Source: Guillardia theta CCMP2712 (lineage: Eukaryota; Cryptophyceae; Pyrenomonadales; Geminigeraceae). Taken from it: a DNA stretch of 35,208 nucleotides. Positions 19,386 to 35,208 of this stretch are shown piece after piece; position 1 is the first letter of the stretch; every line of letters begins with the position of its first letter. Below the pieces are notes generated by a model that was not told the DNA's origin, did not search any database, and worked only from the letters and a program-made list of their open reading frames with translations. The stretch lies in contig NW_005434396.1 of the NCBI RefSeq assembly GCF_000315625.1, positions 1 through 35,208 on the forward strand. The letters run 5' to 3'. Both the position numbers and the translations under genes were made by a program.

Positions 19386-21478
19386 ATGTTGACAAGTCTG
19401 CGGAGCAAGGCAGTCATAATCTCAGGTTCTGATCTATCTTCTCTAATCTTCATCAGCTCTTGTCTCTACCTGTTCATCAAAGATCTTCTTTCCTGATCTT
19501 TTTTCCTGACCTTCTTTCCTGCACCTTCTCCCTGCTAGTCTCCTGCCTGGCGACCTCCACCTTGATCAGTTTGCTCTACGATGTTCTCCGCAGATCGAAG
19601 ATTTACTCTGCCGATCTGTAAGGCTCTTTCCTCCTTGTTTCTGACATGCCTTGAAATGCGGCATGGCAGGGAAAAGGAGAAGAAAGGAAAGCGGATCCCC
19701 TACCTGACGAGCTTCCTCAAGCTTGACCTCCAGAACCTGCGCAAGGCGTTGAGGTGAGGGAAGGGGAGGGAGGGAGGGAGGCAGGCAGGGAGGCAGGCAG
19801 GCAGGGAGGGAGGAGAGGTTGTTTGGTTACTTTGCTTTCATAAGACGGTAGGAGAAGCTCTCCGGGAAACTGGAGGAATCTTTGCCTTCTCCTCTCCTGC
19901 CGGGAAGCCGTTTGTGATTGTGAACAACGAAGACATCTTGAAAGACATCCTAGTTCATCATGTTGCAAGGTAAACATGCGACGTTGACATGTGTGTTGTT
20001 AAGATTGCGTTGTTCTCCTCACTTGGTTTCTCCCGTCCAGGTACAAGAAGCAGCATGCCAACGGTATTCTGGAGCTGTTCAGGAAGACAACACTGCCCAA
20101 CAGTCAGTCTCCTGCATGGCGTCCAGTTCATAAGGTGACATGTGATGAACATGGAAGATTGTTGTATTTGAAGATTATGAAAGAAACAGAAAATAGCAAA
20201 GACTGATGGCAAAGAGGAGAGAGAAAGTATGATGATTATTTTTGATGTGATGATATGGATTGTGGGGCCGATGATGGTGGAAAAGAAGAAGATGATGATT
20301 GTACACTGACTTTCTCAGAGGAGGAGCAGGAGCAGGAGCAGGGGAATGGGGAGAGAGGAGGAGAAGAAGGAGGTCAAGGAAGGAGAGGAGGAGAAGGAGG
20401 TCAAGGAAGGAGAGTAGGAGAAGAAGGAGGAGCAGGAGAAGGAGGAGCAGGAGGAGCAGGAGGAGCAGGAGAAGGAGGAGCAGGAGGAGCAGGAGGAGCA
20501 GGAGGAGGAATCTGAAGGGAGAAGAGGAGTAGGAGTGATAGTAAGAAGGGATGGAAACATTAGAGGGCGAGATGTGGTACCGATGAGTACTGAGTATCTT
20601 GATATTTCCTTGCGCTACATCGCAGCTAGCAAGCAGGATGTGCTTTCATTCTGTGGAGAAGGTGAAAAACATTTGTCTTGGTGTTCTTTTCCTCCTCTCA
20701 CCCCAGTGTGCAGGAACAAAAACTTTTGTCGCTCGTCGACGAACTTTGTGTGATGATCAAGAAGGAAGAAGACAACGTAAGACCACGTTAGACAACGACA
20801 ACGTTCAAGAGCATCCTTCCTCCGACCCCCCTCCTTCTCCTCTCCTTCTTCGTCCTTTCCTCGTTCTCTCCTGCTCCTTCTCCTCTCCTTCTTCGTCCTT
20901 TCCTCCTTCTCTCCTCCTTTCCTCTTCCTCCTCTTCCTCCACCTCTTCTACTCTTTATTCTGCTCCCTCTCCCTCCATTCATCTTCTTCTCTTGCAATCC
21001 TCTGACTCTCTTTGCAGCGCAAAGTCAATCTCAGCGCCCTGCTCACGGACTGGTACTGGAAGGTGACAAGCTTCCAGCTCCAGCTCGTGCTCCTGCTCCT
21101 GCTGCTCCTGCTGCTCCTGCTGCTCCTTCTCCTCTAAATCTCTCCCAGGTTACTCTCTTTCTGGTCCTCGGCGAAGTTCCACAAGGATTCCCTGATGCCT
21201 ACCGGTAAATCTCGTTACTCCCCCACAAACCCCTCCTGTCCTGTCGTCTCCTCTCCTCTTCTTTTCTCTCCTCTCCTCTCCTCTCCTCTCCTCTCCTTTG
21301 CTCTACTCGTAACTGTTTCATAGGGACGCCTGGCTTGCCTGCATCGATCGCTTGAGTTCTCCTCTCATCAACTCCTTCTTTTTCTACAAGTTCATCCCAA
21401 CCCCTGCAAACCTCTGGTACAAAACGATGCTGGTGCTGGTGCTGGTGCTGCTGGTGCTGCTGGTGCTGCTGGTGCTGG

Positions 21479-21522
<44 letters not shown>

Positions 21523-23151
21523 CTGCTGGTGCTGCTGGTGCTGGTGCTGGTGCTGCTGCTGGTGCTGCTGCTGGTGCTGCTGCCTGGTGCTGCTGCNNNN
21601 NNNNNNNNNNNNNNNNNNNNNNNNNNNNNNNNNNNNNNNNNNNNNNNNNNNNNNNNNNNNNNNNNNNNNNNNNNNNNNNNNNNNNNNNNNNNNNNNTTGC
21701 TTCTTATCGCTGATTCTGCGACACAACAGGTACAGGTACACAACATGGAAGTTCAGAAAGATGATGATGAAGAAGATGGACGATGTAACCTTGTCTTGCT
21801 CCTCTCTTCGTTTCACTCCCTCCTCGTCCTCGTCCTGTCCTGCCCCTCCTCTCCTCTCCTCTCCTCTCCTCTCCTCTCCGATTTTGTCCTCTGCTCTGCT
21901 CTGCTCTGCTCTGCTCTGCTCTGCTCACCTCACCTCTCCTCTCCTCTCCTCTCCTCTCCTCTCCTCTCCTCTCCTCACCTCACTCTTCACTTCTCTGTTC
22001 TTCTCACCTTTCACTGCTCATCTCAGGACAACAAGTGTGACTGGAGTGTGGTTCACATGATGCTTCAAGACAAGGAGCTGAACTTGGAGACTAGCGAGGA
22101 TCGACTGGAGGTGAGGGAGGGCGACCGAGAGAAAGATTGAAGGATAAGAAGGGAGGAAGGAGCAACGATGACAGGAAGAAGGAGCAGGCAGGAGCAAGGA
22201 GAGGAGAGGGGGGAGAGGGAAGAGGACGAGGACAACGAGGAGGACGAGGAGGCGCAGGAGGACCGGACAAGCAAGAGAAGGACGAGGAGGAGCAAGAAGA
22301 GGTGGAGCAGGAGGAGAATTCGGAGGAGCAGGAGCAGGAGCAGGTGCAGGAGCAGGAGCAGGCGCAGGAGCAGGAGCAGGAGCAGGCGCAGGCGCAGGCG
22401 CAGGCGCAGGGGGGGAGCTGATGATGTACAGGTGGCGATGGAGTTTCTGTTCACCGGAACAACTTCAGTGACGAGCACGATCTCTTGGCTGATGTGGCAC
22501 CTGAGCGACAACATCAAGTTGCAGGTGGGAAAAATGAGATGGAAAGGAGAACTTGAAGATGACGACGATGCAGGACAAGGTTGCACAGGAATGTATCGGC
22601 TACCAGGCAAACTCTACTGAAGAGAGTTTTGTGAGGTGAGAGAAGAGGGGAGAGGAGGAGGAGTGGAGGAGGAGGAGAGAGATAGAAGATAGGAGAGCGA
22701 GGAGGGAAGAGGGAGATAGAAGATAGGAGAGAGGAGATAGGAGATAGGAGAGAAGAGGGGGAGGGGGGGGGGGAGGGAAGGGTAGAGGAGCGGAGACGAG
22801 GAGCTGAGAGGAGTTGAGGAGGAGGGGAGGGGAGGAGAGGAAAGGAGACAGCCGCAAGAGAGGAAAGCAATAGGAAAAGGGAGAAAGAGGAGGAAACAAA
22901 TGTAACAAATTTTTATCTTGTGTTCTCATTCATTTCCTTGTGTTGTTATCAGGGATCTCAACAAGCTCCAGCTGCTAGAAGTTTGTCTCAAAGAAACGCT
23001 GAGGATGTACAGCCCAATTCACATCGGTCGGATGTGCAAACATGTAAGAGAAGATGAGAAATTTGCAAAGAGATTTGATGGATGATAGGACGATGTTGCC
23101 GGAGGGTATTCGATACCTCAAGGAGCGGATATCATGACAAATATGTGGTAA

Positions 23152-23222
<71 letters not shown>

Positions 23223-23270
23223 CGGAAATGATGATGATGATGGTGATGATGATGGTGGTGGTGGTGGTGG

Positions 23271-23306
<36 letters not shown>

Positions 23307-23615
23307 CAATGACAATGGAGATGATGGCGATGTCAGGTGGGTTCACAGAAATGAAGACAATTGGAAGGATCCGAACAAGGTTAGCAATCATGAATTCCAT
23401 TCATTGTTATGGTCATGTAAGCTATTTCCTTCTACTTCAGTTCGACCCGAATCGTTTTCTTGACTCCTCGGGCAACATAGTCAAACCCGATCACTATTAT
23501 CCGTATGCTCTTCCTCCTCCTTAACTTCCTACTCCTGCTCCCGCTCGTAGCAGTCCCTGCTGCTCCGGCTCCTACTCCTGCTCTGCTCCTGCTCCTTCTC
23601 CTACTCCTGCTCCTA

Positions 23616-23680
<65 letters not shown>

Positions 23681-24398
23681 TCCTTCTTTCTCCTGCTCCT
23701 GCTGCTACCTTCTACTATACATTATTGGACCTGGCTCCTCCTCTTGCTTTTTTTCTCCCCTACTTCCTTTCCTCTTCTCTTCTTCCCTCGTCCCTTCTTG
23801 TTCTCTTCCTTTTTCTCCACTTTCCCCGCTTCCCCCCCTCTCGTCCCTCCTCCTTTCTCCTCTTCTCCTCTATTTCTCTCATGTTGTCGCGCAGATTTTC
23901 AATGGGTCTCAGAGGATGTCCAGGCCAGGTCTACCTGCTCTTTCAGACGTTTGTATGTTCTCACACATGGTTTATTTCCCCTCCTCCTCCTCCTCCTTCT
24001 CCTTCTCCTCCTTCTCCTTCTCCTCCTTCTCCTTCTCCTCCTTCTCCTTCTCCTCTCTCCCTCTTGCTTCTCTAGGCCGTTGCCTTCTACATCAGCAAAC
24101 TTGTTGTCATCCGCCTACTCTCCTCCTTCCGCTTCTCGTCGCAGTCGGTAAAATATCATCCTTACCTGCCTGCCTCTCTCCTCTCTCCCACCCACCCTCC
24201 TCTTCTCTCCCTCCTTCCTCCCTGTCGCCCATGTTCAAGGGGTTGATGTACAGCAGCAGCAGGAGCCTCTGTTCAAACCCAGTCTCATGCTCCCCAACAC
24301 ACCAGCCGGTGAGAAACAAGGGAGGAGAGAAAGGAGGTTTGAGTGCGGGAATGGCTAAGAAGGAGGAGAAGGAAGAGACAGCGAAGGGATGATTGAGA

Positions 24399-24465
<67 letters not shown>

Positions 24466-24611
24466 GATGATGATGATGATGATGATGAGATGATGATGAT
24501 GATGAAGGAGGCTTGTGCATCTGTATGCAGTTGACGGGTCTCTCAGAAATGAATTTGGCCGTGGCTCCTCGAGGAGACGAAGGGAAATGGTCGAGAAAAA
24601 TCTCCAGCTGA
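19386..24611 (+). CDS. Cytochrome P450 (many exons)
   Basis: Heme-thiolate monooxygenase. Exons with matching phases: 20041-20134, 20626-20661, 20714-20776, 21018-21062, 21149-21204, 21324-21416, 21730-21784, 22027-22110, 22432-22524, 22574-22635, 22953-23043, 23089-23147, 23337-23379, 23441-23502, 23895-23928, 24076-24147, 24254-24308, 24511-24611. Hallmarks in order: C-helix AWRPVHK; I-helix FLFTGTTSVTSTISW; K-helix KETLRMYSP (ExxR); PERF-like FDPNRFLD; heme loop PFSMGLRGCPGQ with the axial Cys; C-terminal LTGLSEMNLAVAPR. Upstream, 19496-19617 encodes a hydrophobic segment (FSLLVSCLATSTLISLLY), likely the ER anchor, then 19670-19753 and about 19845-19969 (GGIFAFSSPAGKPFVIVN). The exact start and the junction after 19753 are not resolved; the start given is the ATG of MLTSLRSK. 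Introns carry long microsatellites and the N gap. The subfamily and substrate cannot be told. Confidence 0.88.
21427..21696. repeat. (CTGGTG)n intron array running into an assembly gap
   Basis: A P450 intron (21417-21729) holds CTG/GTG triplets up to 21596, followed by exactly 100 N (21597-21696). The true array length is unknown. The exons on both sides keep frame (...ANLW / YRYTTWKF), so no coding sequence need be missing. Confidence 0.9.
22130..22420. repeat. Purine-rich (GGAGCA/GGCGCA)n array in P450 intron
   Basis: Lies between the exons ending at 22110 and starting at 22432. Purine-rich on the coding strand, with GAGGAC and GGAGCA units. Confidence 0.75.
23152..23310. repeat. (GAT)n array in P450 intron
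   Basis: A GTAAGA donor at 23148 leads directly into about 50 ATG/GAT triplets with a short GGT block. The array fills most of the intron between the NMW and WVHRNEDNW exons. Confidence 0.9.
23570..23700. repeat. (CTCCTG)n array in P450 intron
   Basis: About 18 hexamers between the FDPNRFLD exon and the heme-loop exon, followed by a general C/T-rich tract reaching the acceptor at 23894. Confidence 0.85.
24399..24505. repeat. (GTT)n then (GAT)n array in last P450 intron
   Basis: About 22 GTT triplets followed by GAT triplets, directly before the last exon of the P450. Confidence 0.9.
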
Positions 24612-24953
24612 GGTGCGAATCGGTGGCATAAGTCAACTTTGACGGTCGAAAATCAAATCGTCACTGAAAGTCAACTCGTCACTGAAAGTCATTCCGGCGG
24701 TCAAAGTCAACGCAGAGGCGAGAGATTGTGTCAATTAGTGTCAAAAATATGAGTGTAACTGCCATGTAACGGCCTCGCACAAGATGTCCAACGTGTCATT
24801 TTGGTTTGCTAGCCAAACTACCTTAAAATACAACACTTGTTCGTTATCTTCGCCTCTTCCTTCCTCGCCCTCGTCCTCAGTCCCCTCTCTCTCACTCTCA
24901 CTCTCACTCTCTCTCTCCCTCTTACTCTCTCCCTCTCTCTTCCTCCCTCCCAT
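24612..24953. other. Convergent intergenic region with GTCAAAGTC repeats
   Basis: Between the stops of the P450 (+) and TPR (-) genes. 24630-24740 holds tandem TCACTGAAAGTCAAC units and TGTCAATTAGTGTC words, then GAGTGTAACTGCC. This resembles 543-610 next to the KLDRW gene stop. 24880-24950 is (CTCTCA)/(CTCTCC) repeat. Shared 3' processing signals are possible but unproven. Confidence 0.45.
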
Positions 24954-27549
24954 CTAGACCGCGTCTCGTGCCTCATCTTCTTCTTCATCTTCTTCATCCT
25001 CATCGTTGATTGCCTCCTTAACTTCTTCCCCGACGTCGACGATCACAGCGTTGTGTATCTCCTGCAAACATCAAACTCTCAGTCTAACCTCACACTTACA
25101 CCGCAGCAAGACAACCTGCATGCACGTCATGTACCCCAGCCTTGCGTCTTCGTTTGTCTCGTCGACGTCCATTGCTCGCTCAAACTAGAAGGAATCAACA
25201 ACACATCGCTCTCTTCTTCGTCCTTCTCCTTACCATCTCCTTGGCAAGAGTGTAGTTCTTGACGTGCTTTCCTAGTAGAGTACCGTAGTTGCAGAGAGTC
25301 CGAAGATGGTCAGGGTCTAAGTTCAATGCCATGTGATAGTAGCTGCATGCTCGTGTCATCGAATGCTACGAGACTTTTCCTCCCCTTTTCTCGCCTCTCC
25401 TCCTCCTCTTCCTTCACCTCCTCATCCTCCTCCTTCATTTGCTTCATCATCATCATCATCATCATCTCCATCATCTCCATCATCATCTCCATCATCATCT
25501 CCATCATCATCATCATCATCATCATCTCCATCATCATCATCATCATCATCATCGTCATCATCATCATCATCATCATCATGAAGAACATGAGAAAGAAAGG
25601 CGATATCATCATCGACCAGGAAAACAGGAAGGAAAGAAAACAGAACTCACTATCTTGCTGACTGTATCTTCCCTCGCTTCTTCTGCAAGAACTTCACAGC
25701 AATCAGCAACAGCAAGATCTTGAATCCTCGCTCTTCACCTGCCCGTAGTTGCAGTAGTTGTCAGCTTCGTCAGGTTGGATTTCGATGGCCTGCCAATGCT
25801 CTCACGCACGATGGAGACGGAGCAAGCAGTCAGGCACAACCTTCTTCAACACAGCTTCAGCCTCATCGTATCTCTGCCGGTGTTGCAGGAACACAGCATA
25901 GTTCGACATCGCAGGAATACAACTTGCCAGCATGTCATCCTAACTATCACGATCGTCTTTCGCTTACTCAGTATCTTCAACTCTTACTGCAGCTTGATAA
26001 TATTCCTCAGCCGCTGAGTCGTTCTTGAGCTTTTGATGGAACAGCAGTCCAAGTTTTCCCTGTCTTGGTAGTCAGAGCGAGTGATCAGTAGCAGCCGACA
26101 ACCAAGATGGTCGAGTCTGTTGGAGAGATCGCAAGGGCCCGCTCATACATCCTCCTTCCCTCCTCCAGGGTTGCGAGGTTTGCCTCATACAGCTAGCGAG
26201 AAAGAAGCACGAATCAGGAGGCACTGAAAGAAAAGGGAGGAGGGAGGAGGGAGATGGAAAAGGGAGGAGGGAGGAGGGAGATGGAAAAGGGAGGAGGGAG
26301 GAAGAAAGCGGAGGAGGAAGAGGGAGAAAGGATGAGGAAGGAGAGAAGAAGAACAGGGAGGGAGGAGAGGGAGGAAAGGAGAGGAAGATTGAGACAATAT
26401 GATATTGGACGATGATGATATTTCATCAGATTACCTGTGCCATGTTATAATACAACGAGATCTTCTCTTCATCGCTCAGCGTTTCAGGTTGTAACTGGAA
26501 AGCTCTCTGGAGGTTGCGTAACGACGTCGAAGAAATTCATCCTCAGTCACCTCATAGATCTGCATTGCCGCCTTTGTATCGTTCTTCTGCTTGAAGAGGT
26601 CAAAGGAGGGAGGAGGGGGGGAGAGGAAGGAACAAGGAGGAAGGGAGGAGGAGGAAGGGAGGAGGAGGAAGGGAGGAGGAGGAAGGGAGGAGGAGGAGTA
26701 ACAGGGATGAGGTGTGAGGGAGGGAGAAGGAGGGAGGAAGGAGAGAGGAGGCAGAAGGGAGAGGGTAGGAGAGAGGAGGACGGAGGGAGAAAGGAGGAGG
26801 AGAACAAGATATTCTTACCGTATAGTGTAACAGAAGGCCATAGTTGCAGAGAGTAGTTGCCTCTGATGGGTCCAACTTTAGGATTTTCTTTCATGCCATG
26901 TCAGGAACAAGAGTAGGAGAATAGAGAGATCAAGCTACTTTGAAAATTTCCTCCGTCTTTGTGAAGTTTTCAAGTCGGTTCTTGTAGAACAACGCTTGCT
27001 GTCAACTAGTCACCTTGGGTATCCTCTATCGATTCCGATCACTTGATACAGGACATCGACGTTGGCCGGCTCCAACGAGGCAGCCCTGCCAAGTTCCCGA
27101 AGATTGACATGTGCAGTTGAGAATTCGATGAAGAAAAACGTCAAAGTCGCACTCACTTGTCGTACATCATGTGGGCCGTGCTGATGTCCTCCTCATACTT
27201 CTCTTCCGGATTATCCTCGTCCTTGAAATCGATCAGCAACGGCAGCGATGAGAGTCAGCAGTGAGCGAGGTTGCAACATGGCGCAAAGATAGAAGAGATT
27301 GTCCCCGAGGTTGCAAACATTCGAAACAAGTCAGGTCGAGAAAGCAAAACGTCCATGCCCGATCCCCCCTTGCAGTTGATGTTGTGTTCGACTCACTTGC
27401 GTCATCTCCAGGAACAGAGCGAAGTTGCAGAGGGTCTCAACATGGTCCGGCGCGATCTCTAGTATCCTCCGGTAGTACATCTCGGCTGCTGTAAAGTTCT
27501 GCTCGGTCAAATTCAGAACAGAGAAGCTGAAAAAGGCATCACAAATCAT
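24954..27549 (-). CDS. TPR-repeat protein (multi-exon)
   Basis: Tetratricopeptide repeats, a protein-protein interaction scaffold, appear as separate minus-strand exons. From 5' to 3' they include AAEMYYRRILEIAPDHVETL (exon 27526-27397), KYEEDISTAHMMYDK (near 27200), RELGRAASLEPANVDVLYQ (near 27090), FTKTEEIF and KILKLDPSEATTLCNYGLLL (26970-26820), KNDTKAAMQIYE and LQRAFQLQPETLSDEE (26590-26450), TLEEGRRMYERALAISP (26190-26110), LKNDSAAEEYYQAAV (26050-25990), QRYDEAEAVLKKVVP (near 25850), YYHMALNLDPDHLRTLCNYG (near 25320) and RAMDVDETNEDARLGYMTCM (25180-25115). The C terminus is acidic (EEVKEAINDEDEEDEEEDEA) with stop at 24954. The repeated D-P-D-H...TLCNYG pattern spaced by short linkers is typical of TPR. 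I did not fix every splice site. The start given (ATG at 27549) is provisional; the Lys-rich gene upstream may be the true 5' part. Confidence 0.75.
25441..25580. repeat. (CAT)n array in TPR-gene intron
   Basis: CAT triplets with regular TCTCCA interruptions; on the coding (minus) strand (ATG)n with GGAGAT units. Located between two TPR exons. Confidence 0.85.
26220..26400. repeat. Polypurine tandem repeat in TPR-gene intron
   Basis: GGGAGGAGGGAGGAGGGAGA with TGGAAAA units occurs in tandem on the + strand, so the transcript carries a pyrimidine tract. A second such tract lies at 26600-26805 (AGGAGGAGGAAGGG units). Confidence 0.8.
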
Positions 27550-27680
27550 CCCCGAAAGCAAAACGTTAGCGTACGGCAAGAACCGCTCAACAACAGAAAT
27601 CGGTTTACTCCCATCTTGTAGGACTGGCTAAGAAACATTACAAGATCGGAGACAAATCACAGCTCAGACAATCTCCGCCC

Positions 27681-28927
27681 TCATCTTCCAAGTTGAAGAG
27701 GGTTCTTCCTCTTGTGACGAGTATCAACCTGGATGTCTTCGAACGAGTGACGAGCTTTCTCGCAGAGTTCCTCTACGTCTTCATCCTCGTCGTTTGTCTC
27801 CTTCACGTCCATCCTCTTCAACTTCTTGCTGTCTGCCTCCTCCGAAGACATGGCAACCGGGCTGGATTCCTTTGCTTCCCTTGTTTTCCTCGTCTTTCCA
27901 CCTGAAGTCTCATGAACAGTGTCTGTAGAACCCAAAGTCTTGTTCCCTTCCTCGACCTTCTTGTCCTTCTTTGACTTCTTCTTGTCTTGCTTGGCCGGCA
28001 GGTCAAACCATTCACTCGCCAAGTTCTCAATAGTCGGCATGACCCTCTTCCTGATTTCGTTTTGCTCATTCTTCTTCTTCTTCAACTTCTCCAGCTTCTC
28101 CTTTTTCTGCTCCCCCTTCACCTGTAACAGCCATCACACCCTCCCTCCTCCCCTCTTGTACACCATCTGCACTCACAGCAGGAGGGTCGATGTCAAAGTC
28201 AAACCACTTGAGCCTCTTTATCGCGTCATACGTCCACAGGATCTTGTCCAGGAGCTTTTCCAGCTTCTTTGGGTCGTCCCTGCACTCATCGATCGTTGCT
28301 TGAAACACGTTCCTGTTCTTCAGCCTCCTCTTGAAGTACTCGATCGCCTCCTCCTTTGGCTTCACCATCTTCGGCGTGTACTTGAAGTGATAGCAAAGAG
28401 TCCCGTTTACCTCCAACACCTGCCCTCCCCTTCAAACTCCTCCCCCTCCCTCCTGTCCTCTCACCTTCCCCCCGTAAGTTTTCGTCCAGTTGTCTTTCAG
28501 AGGCCATGAGCGCGGGATGGTAGACAGGGACGGACTTCCTCCCTGCATGCGTGAAGAAAGTCACTCATCTCATCGCCCTGCTCTTCGCTCGACTCACCCG
28601 CAGGGCAAGCAGACCATGACAGCTCTCGTTGAACCGGCGGCCATCACACGCATGAGCAGGACAGGGCTGGAGACCGGAGAAGTCGAGGAGGTTTGTGGTA
28701 GAGCAGCGCAGCATGGATCCCACGATAGCAGAGGAGAGGAGATACGACGCCACGCCTCCGACCGCCCAGTCTCCCGTCCTGAACCTTCCATGCCGTCTCC
28801 TCGCGTTGTCTTTGCTGGTTCTTGACTCTCCTCCCCTTGCGCTTCCATCTTGTAACTTTCCTTCGTCTCCTCCTCTCCCTCCTCTCCCTCCCCCTTCTCC
28901 TCGTCCTCCTCTTCTTCCTCCGTGCAT
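27681..28927 (-). CDS. Lysine-rich protein of unknown function (possible 5' part of the TPR gene)
   Basis: Four exons with matching phase 0 junctions: 28927-28598, 28542-28465, 28419-28177 and 28121-27681; 363 residues to the stop at 27681. The first exon starts MHGGRRGGRG and is low complexity; its frame is the least certain. Exons 2 and 3 encode a conserved-looking block (IPRSWPLKDNWTKTYGGK, then VLEVNGTLCYHFKYTPK, FKRRLKNRNVFQATIDECR and KILWTYDAIKRLKWFDFD). Exon 4 is Lys/Glu-rich (KKEKLEKLKKKKNEQNE), contains MPTIENLASEWFDLPAKQ, and ends in an acidic then basic tail. WFDLPA faintly recalls the Fcf2 pre-rRNA processing domain, but the rest does not follow, so I assign no family. A GTTGAT site after HSFEDIQ (27728) could splice onward into the TPR exons. 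Confidence 0.65.
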
Positions 28928-29688
28928 AATCGTTCACGCCATGCCGGATCCGCCCCAAGGTTCTTTAAAAGTAAGTTTTAGTATGAAGCATTAAAACATT
29001 TTAATGATACAGATGTGACTTTATATATAACTCAAGATTGTAGAGCAATACCGAGAATTATAAAATCGTTTTACTGGGGCTCGGGTGGAATGGCGTACTG
29101 GCGGGAAGGGGAGGTGGGAGTAGTAGGACGGGGAGGAGGGGGAGGGGGAGGGATGGGGTGGTTGCGAGAAGGAGGAGGAAGGAAAGGAGACAAGTCGGGC
29201 AGGAGGGTTGGAGGAGAGGAATCAGGAGCAGGAGGAGACGAGAGGGGAGGAGGGGGAAGAAGATGGAGCAAGTTGAAGCTTCAAGCTAGTAGGAGATGCA
29301 ATCGTTGCAGGGCTGGGGGGAGGATTGGACGCATTGCAACAGCGCATCTTGTGTATCATGATGCGTGTTGAGGGAATGGGTTTGTGTCTGACGGATCCTC
29401 TGACTGATCCTGTGCAGGAGACGTCCATCTGAAGAGGGAGGAAGCGGGAGGGATGGAGAAGAAGAGGAAGAGGGAGGGAGAACCGGAAGGAGAGATCATG
29501 TAGAGAAGCCCATATCCTATGGTTGGAAACACCAATTTCATCCTGCTCCTCCTCCTCGTTCTGCCATGCACCAGCTACGTACCAACTGGGCATACGCACG
29601 CACCTTGCCCTTGTGGATGGAGGAGGGTGTCTCAGCTGTACCTGCGAGGGGGTTCAACGATGAACGAGATGGAGGATGGAGGTAGACA
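28928..29688. promoter_or_regulatory. Divergent intergenic region between Lys-rich gene and PIF1
   Basis: The start codons at 28927 (-) and 29689 (+) point away from each other, so this gap should hold both promoters. 28962-29060 is AT-rich (TTTAAAAGTAAG, TTTATATATAAC at 29021-29032). 29100-29275 is a purine-rich GGAGGAGGG tract. I see no definite element beyond the TATATA-like site. Confidence 0.4.

Positions 29689-35208
<5,520 letters not shown>

Noticed and set aside
27681-28121. Fcf2 domain call from WFDLPAKQ
   Set aside because: Only the WFDLPA stretch is similar; the expected following helix is not in place, so it is mentioned but not called.

Overview
This is a eukaryotic nuclear window. 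It has spliceosomal GT-AG introns, many about 50-70 nt long, no prokaryotic operon layout, one 100-base N assembly gap (21597-21696), and very many triplet, pentamer and hexamer microsatellites ((GGAGCA)n, (CTG)n, (CAG)n, (GAT)n, (CTCTC)n). A microsatellite-rich unicellular alga is likely. A cryptophyte such as Guillardia theta is my best guess, from general feel only; I could not search.

Layout. (1) At 576-2397 on the minus strand is a 12-exon gene that I could splice by hand into one continuous 352-residue frame. It carries repeated KLDRWLSRAK-type motifs and belongs to no family I recognise. (2) A long (CTG)n tract lies at 3065-3326. (3) From 3882 to 17382 there is a cluster of eight near-identical small genes: A, B, C, E, F, G and H plus a deleted copy, D. 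Each is two exons and encodes essentially one RWP-RK DNA-binding domain. The intron splits the domain between ...ADTL and GISLTALKRAC.... The copies sit on both strands, conserve even their intron sequence, and are interspersed with a short dispersed repeat (core TTCAGTCTTGTCTC or its reverse, often followed by a small palindrome). Two copies of that repeat contain TGACCCTT-N10-AAAA, which resembles the nitrate-responsive element bound by plant NLP-type RWP-RK proteins. (4) A GC-rich, gene-poor island lies at about 17480-18600, then triplet arrays. (5) At about 19386-24611 (+) is a cytochrome P450 gene with many exons; the I-helix, ExxR, PERF-like and heme-cysteine motifs are all present. (6) At 24954-27549 (-) is a TPR-repeat protein gene, convergent with the P450. 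(7) At 27681-28927 (-) is a lysine-rich protein gene that may be the 5' part of the TPR gene. (8) At 29689 to the window end (+) is a PIF1-family DNA helicase with all the helicase motifs. One of its introns carries 78 uninterrupted CAG triplets and another appears to be GC-AG. The Lys-rich gene and PIF1 are divergent across a roughly 760 bp gap.

The conserved genes (P450, TPR, PIF1) look like ordinary housekeeping or metabolic genes. The unusual content is the RWP-RK mini-gene cluster with its associated repeats, and the KLDRW-motif gene. Splice structures were derived by eye from reading-frame continuity and GT-AG sites. They are strongest for PIF1, the KLDRW gene and the middle and 3' parts of the P450, and weakest for the TPR gene and the P450 N terminus.
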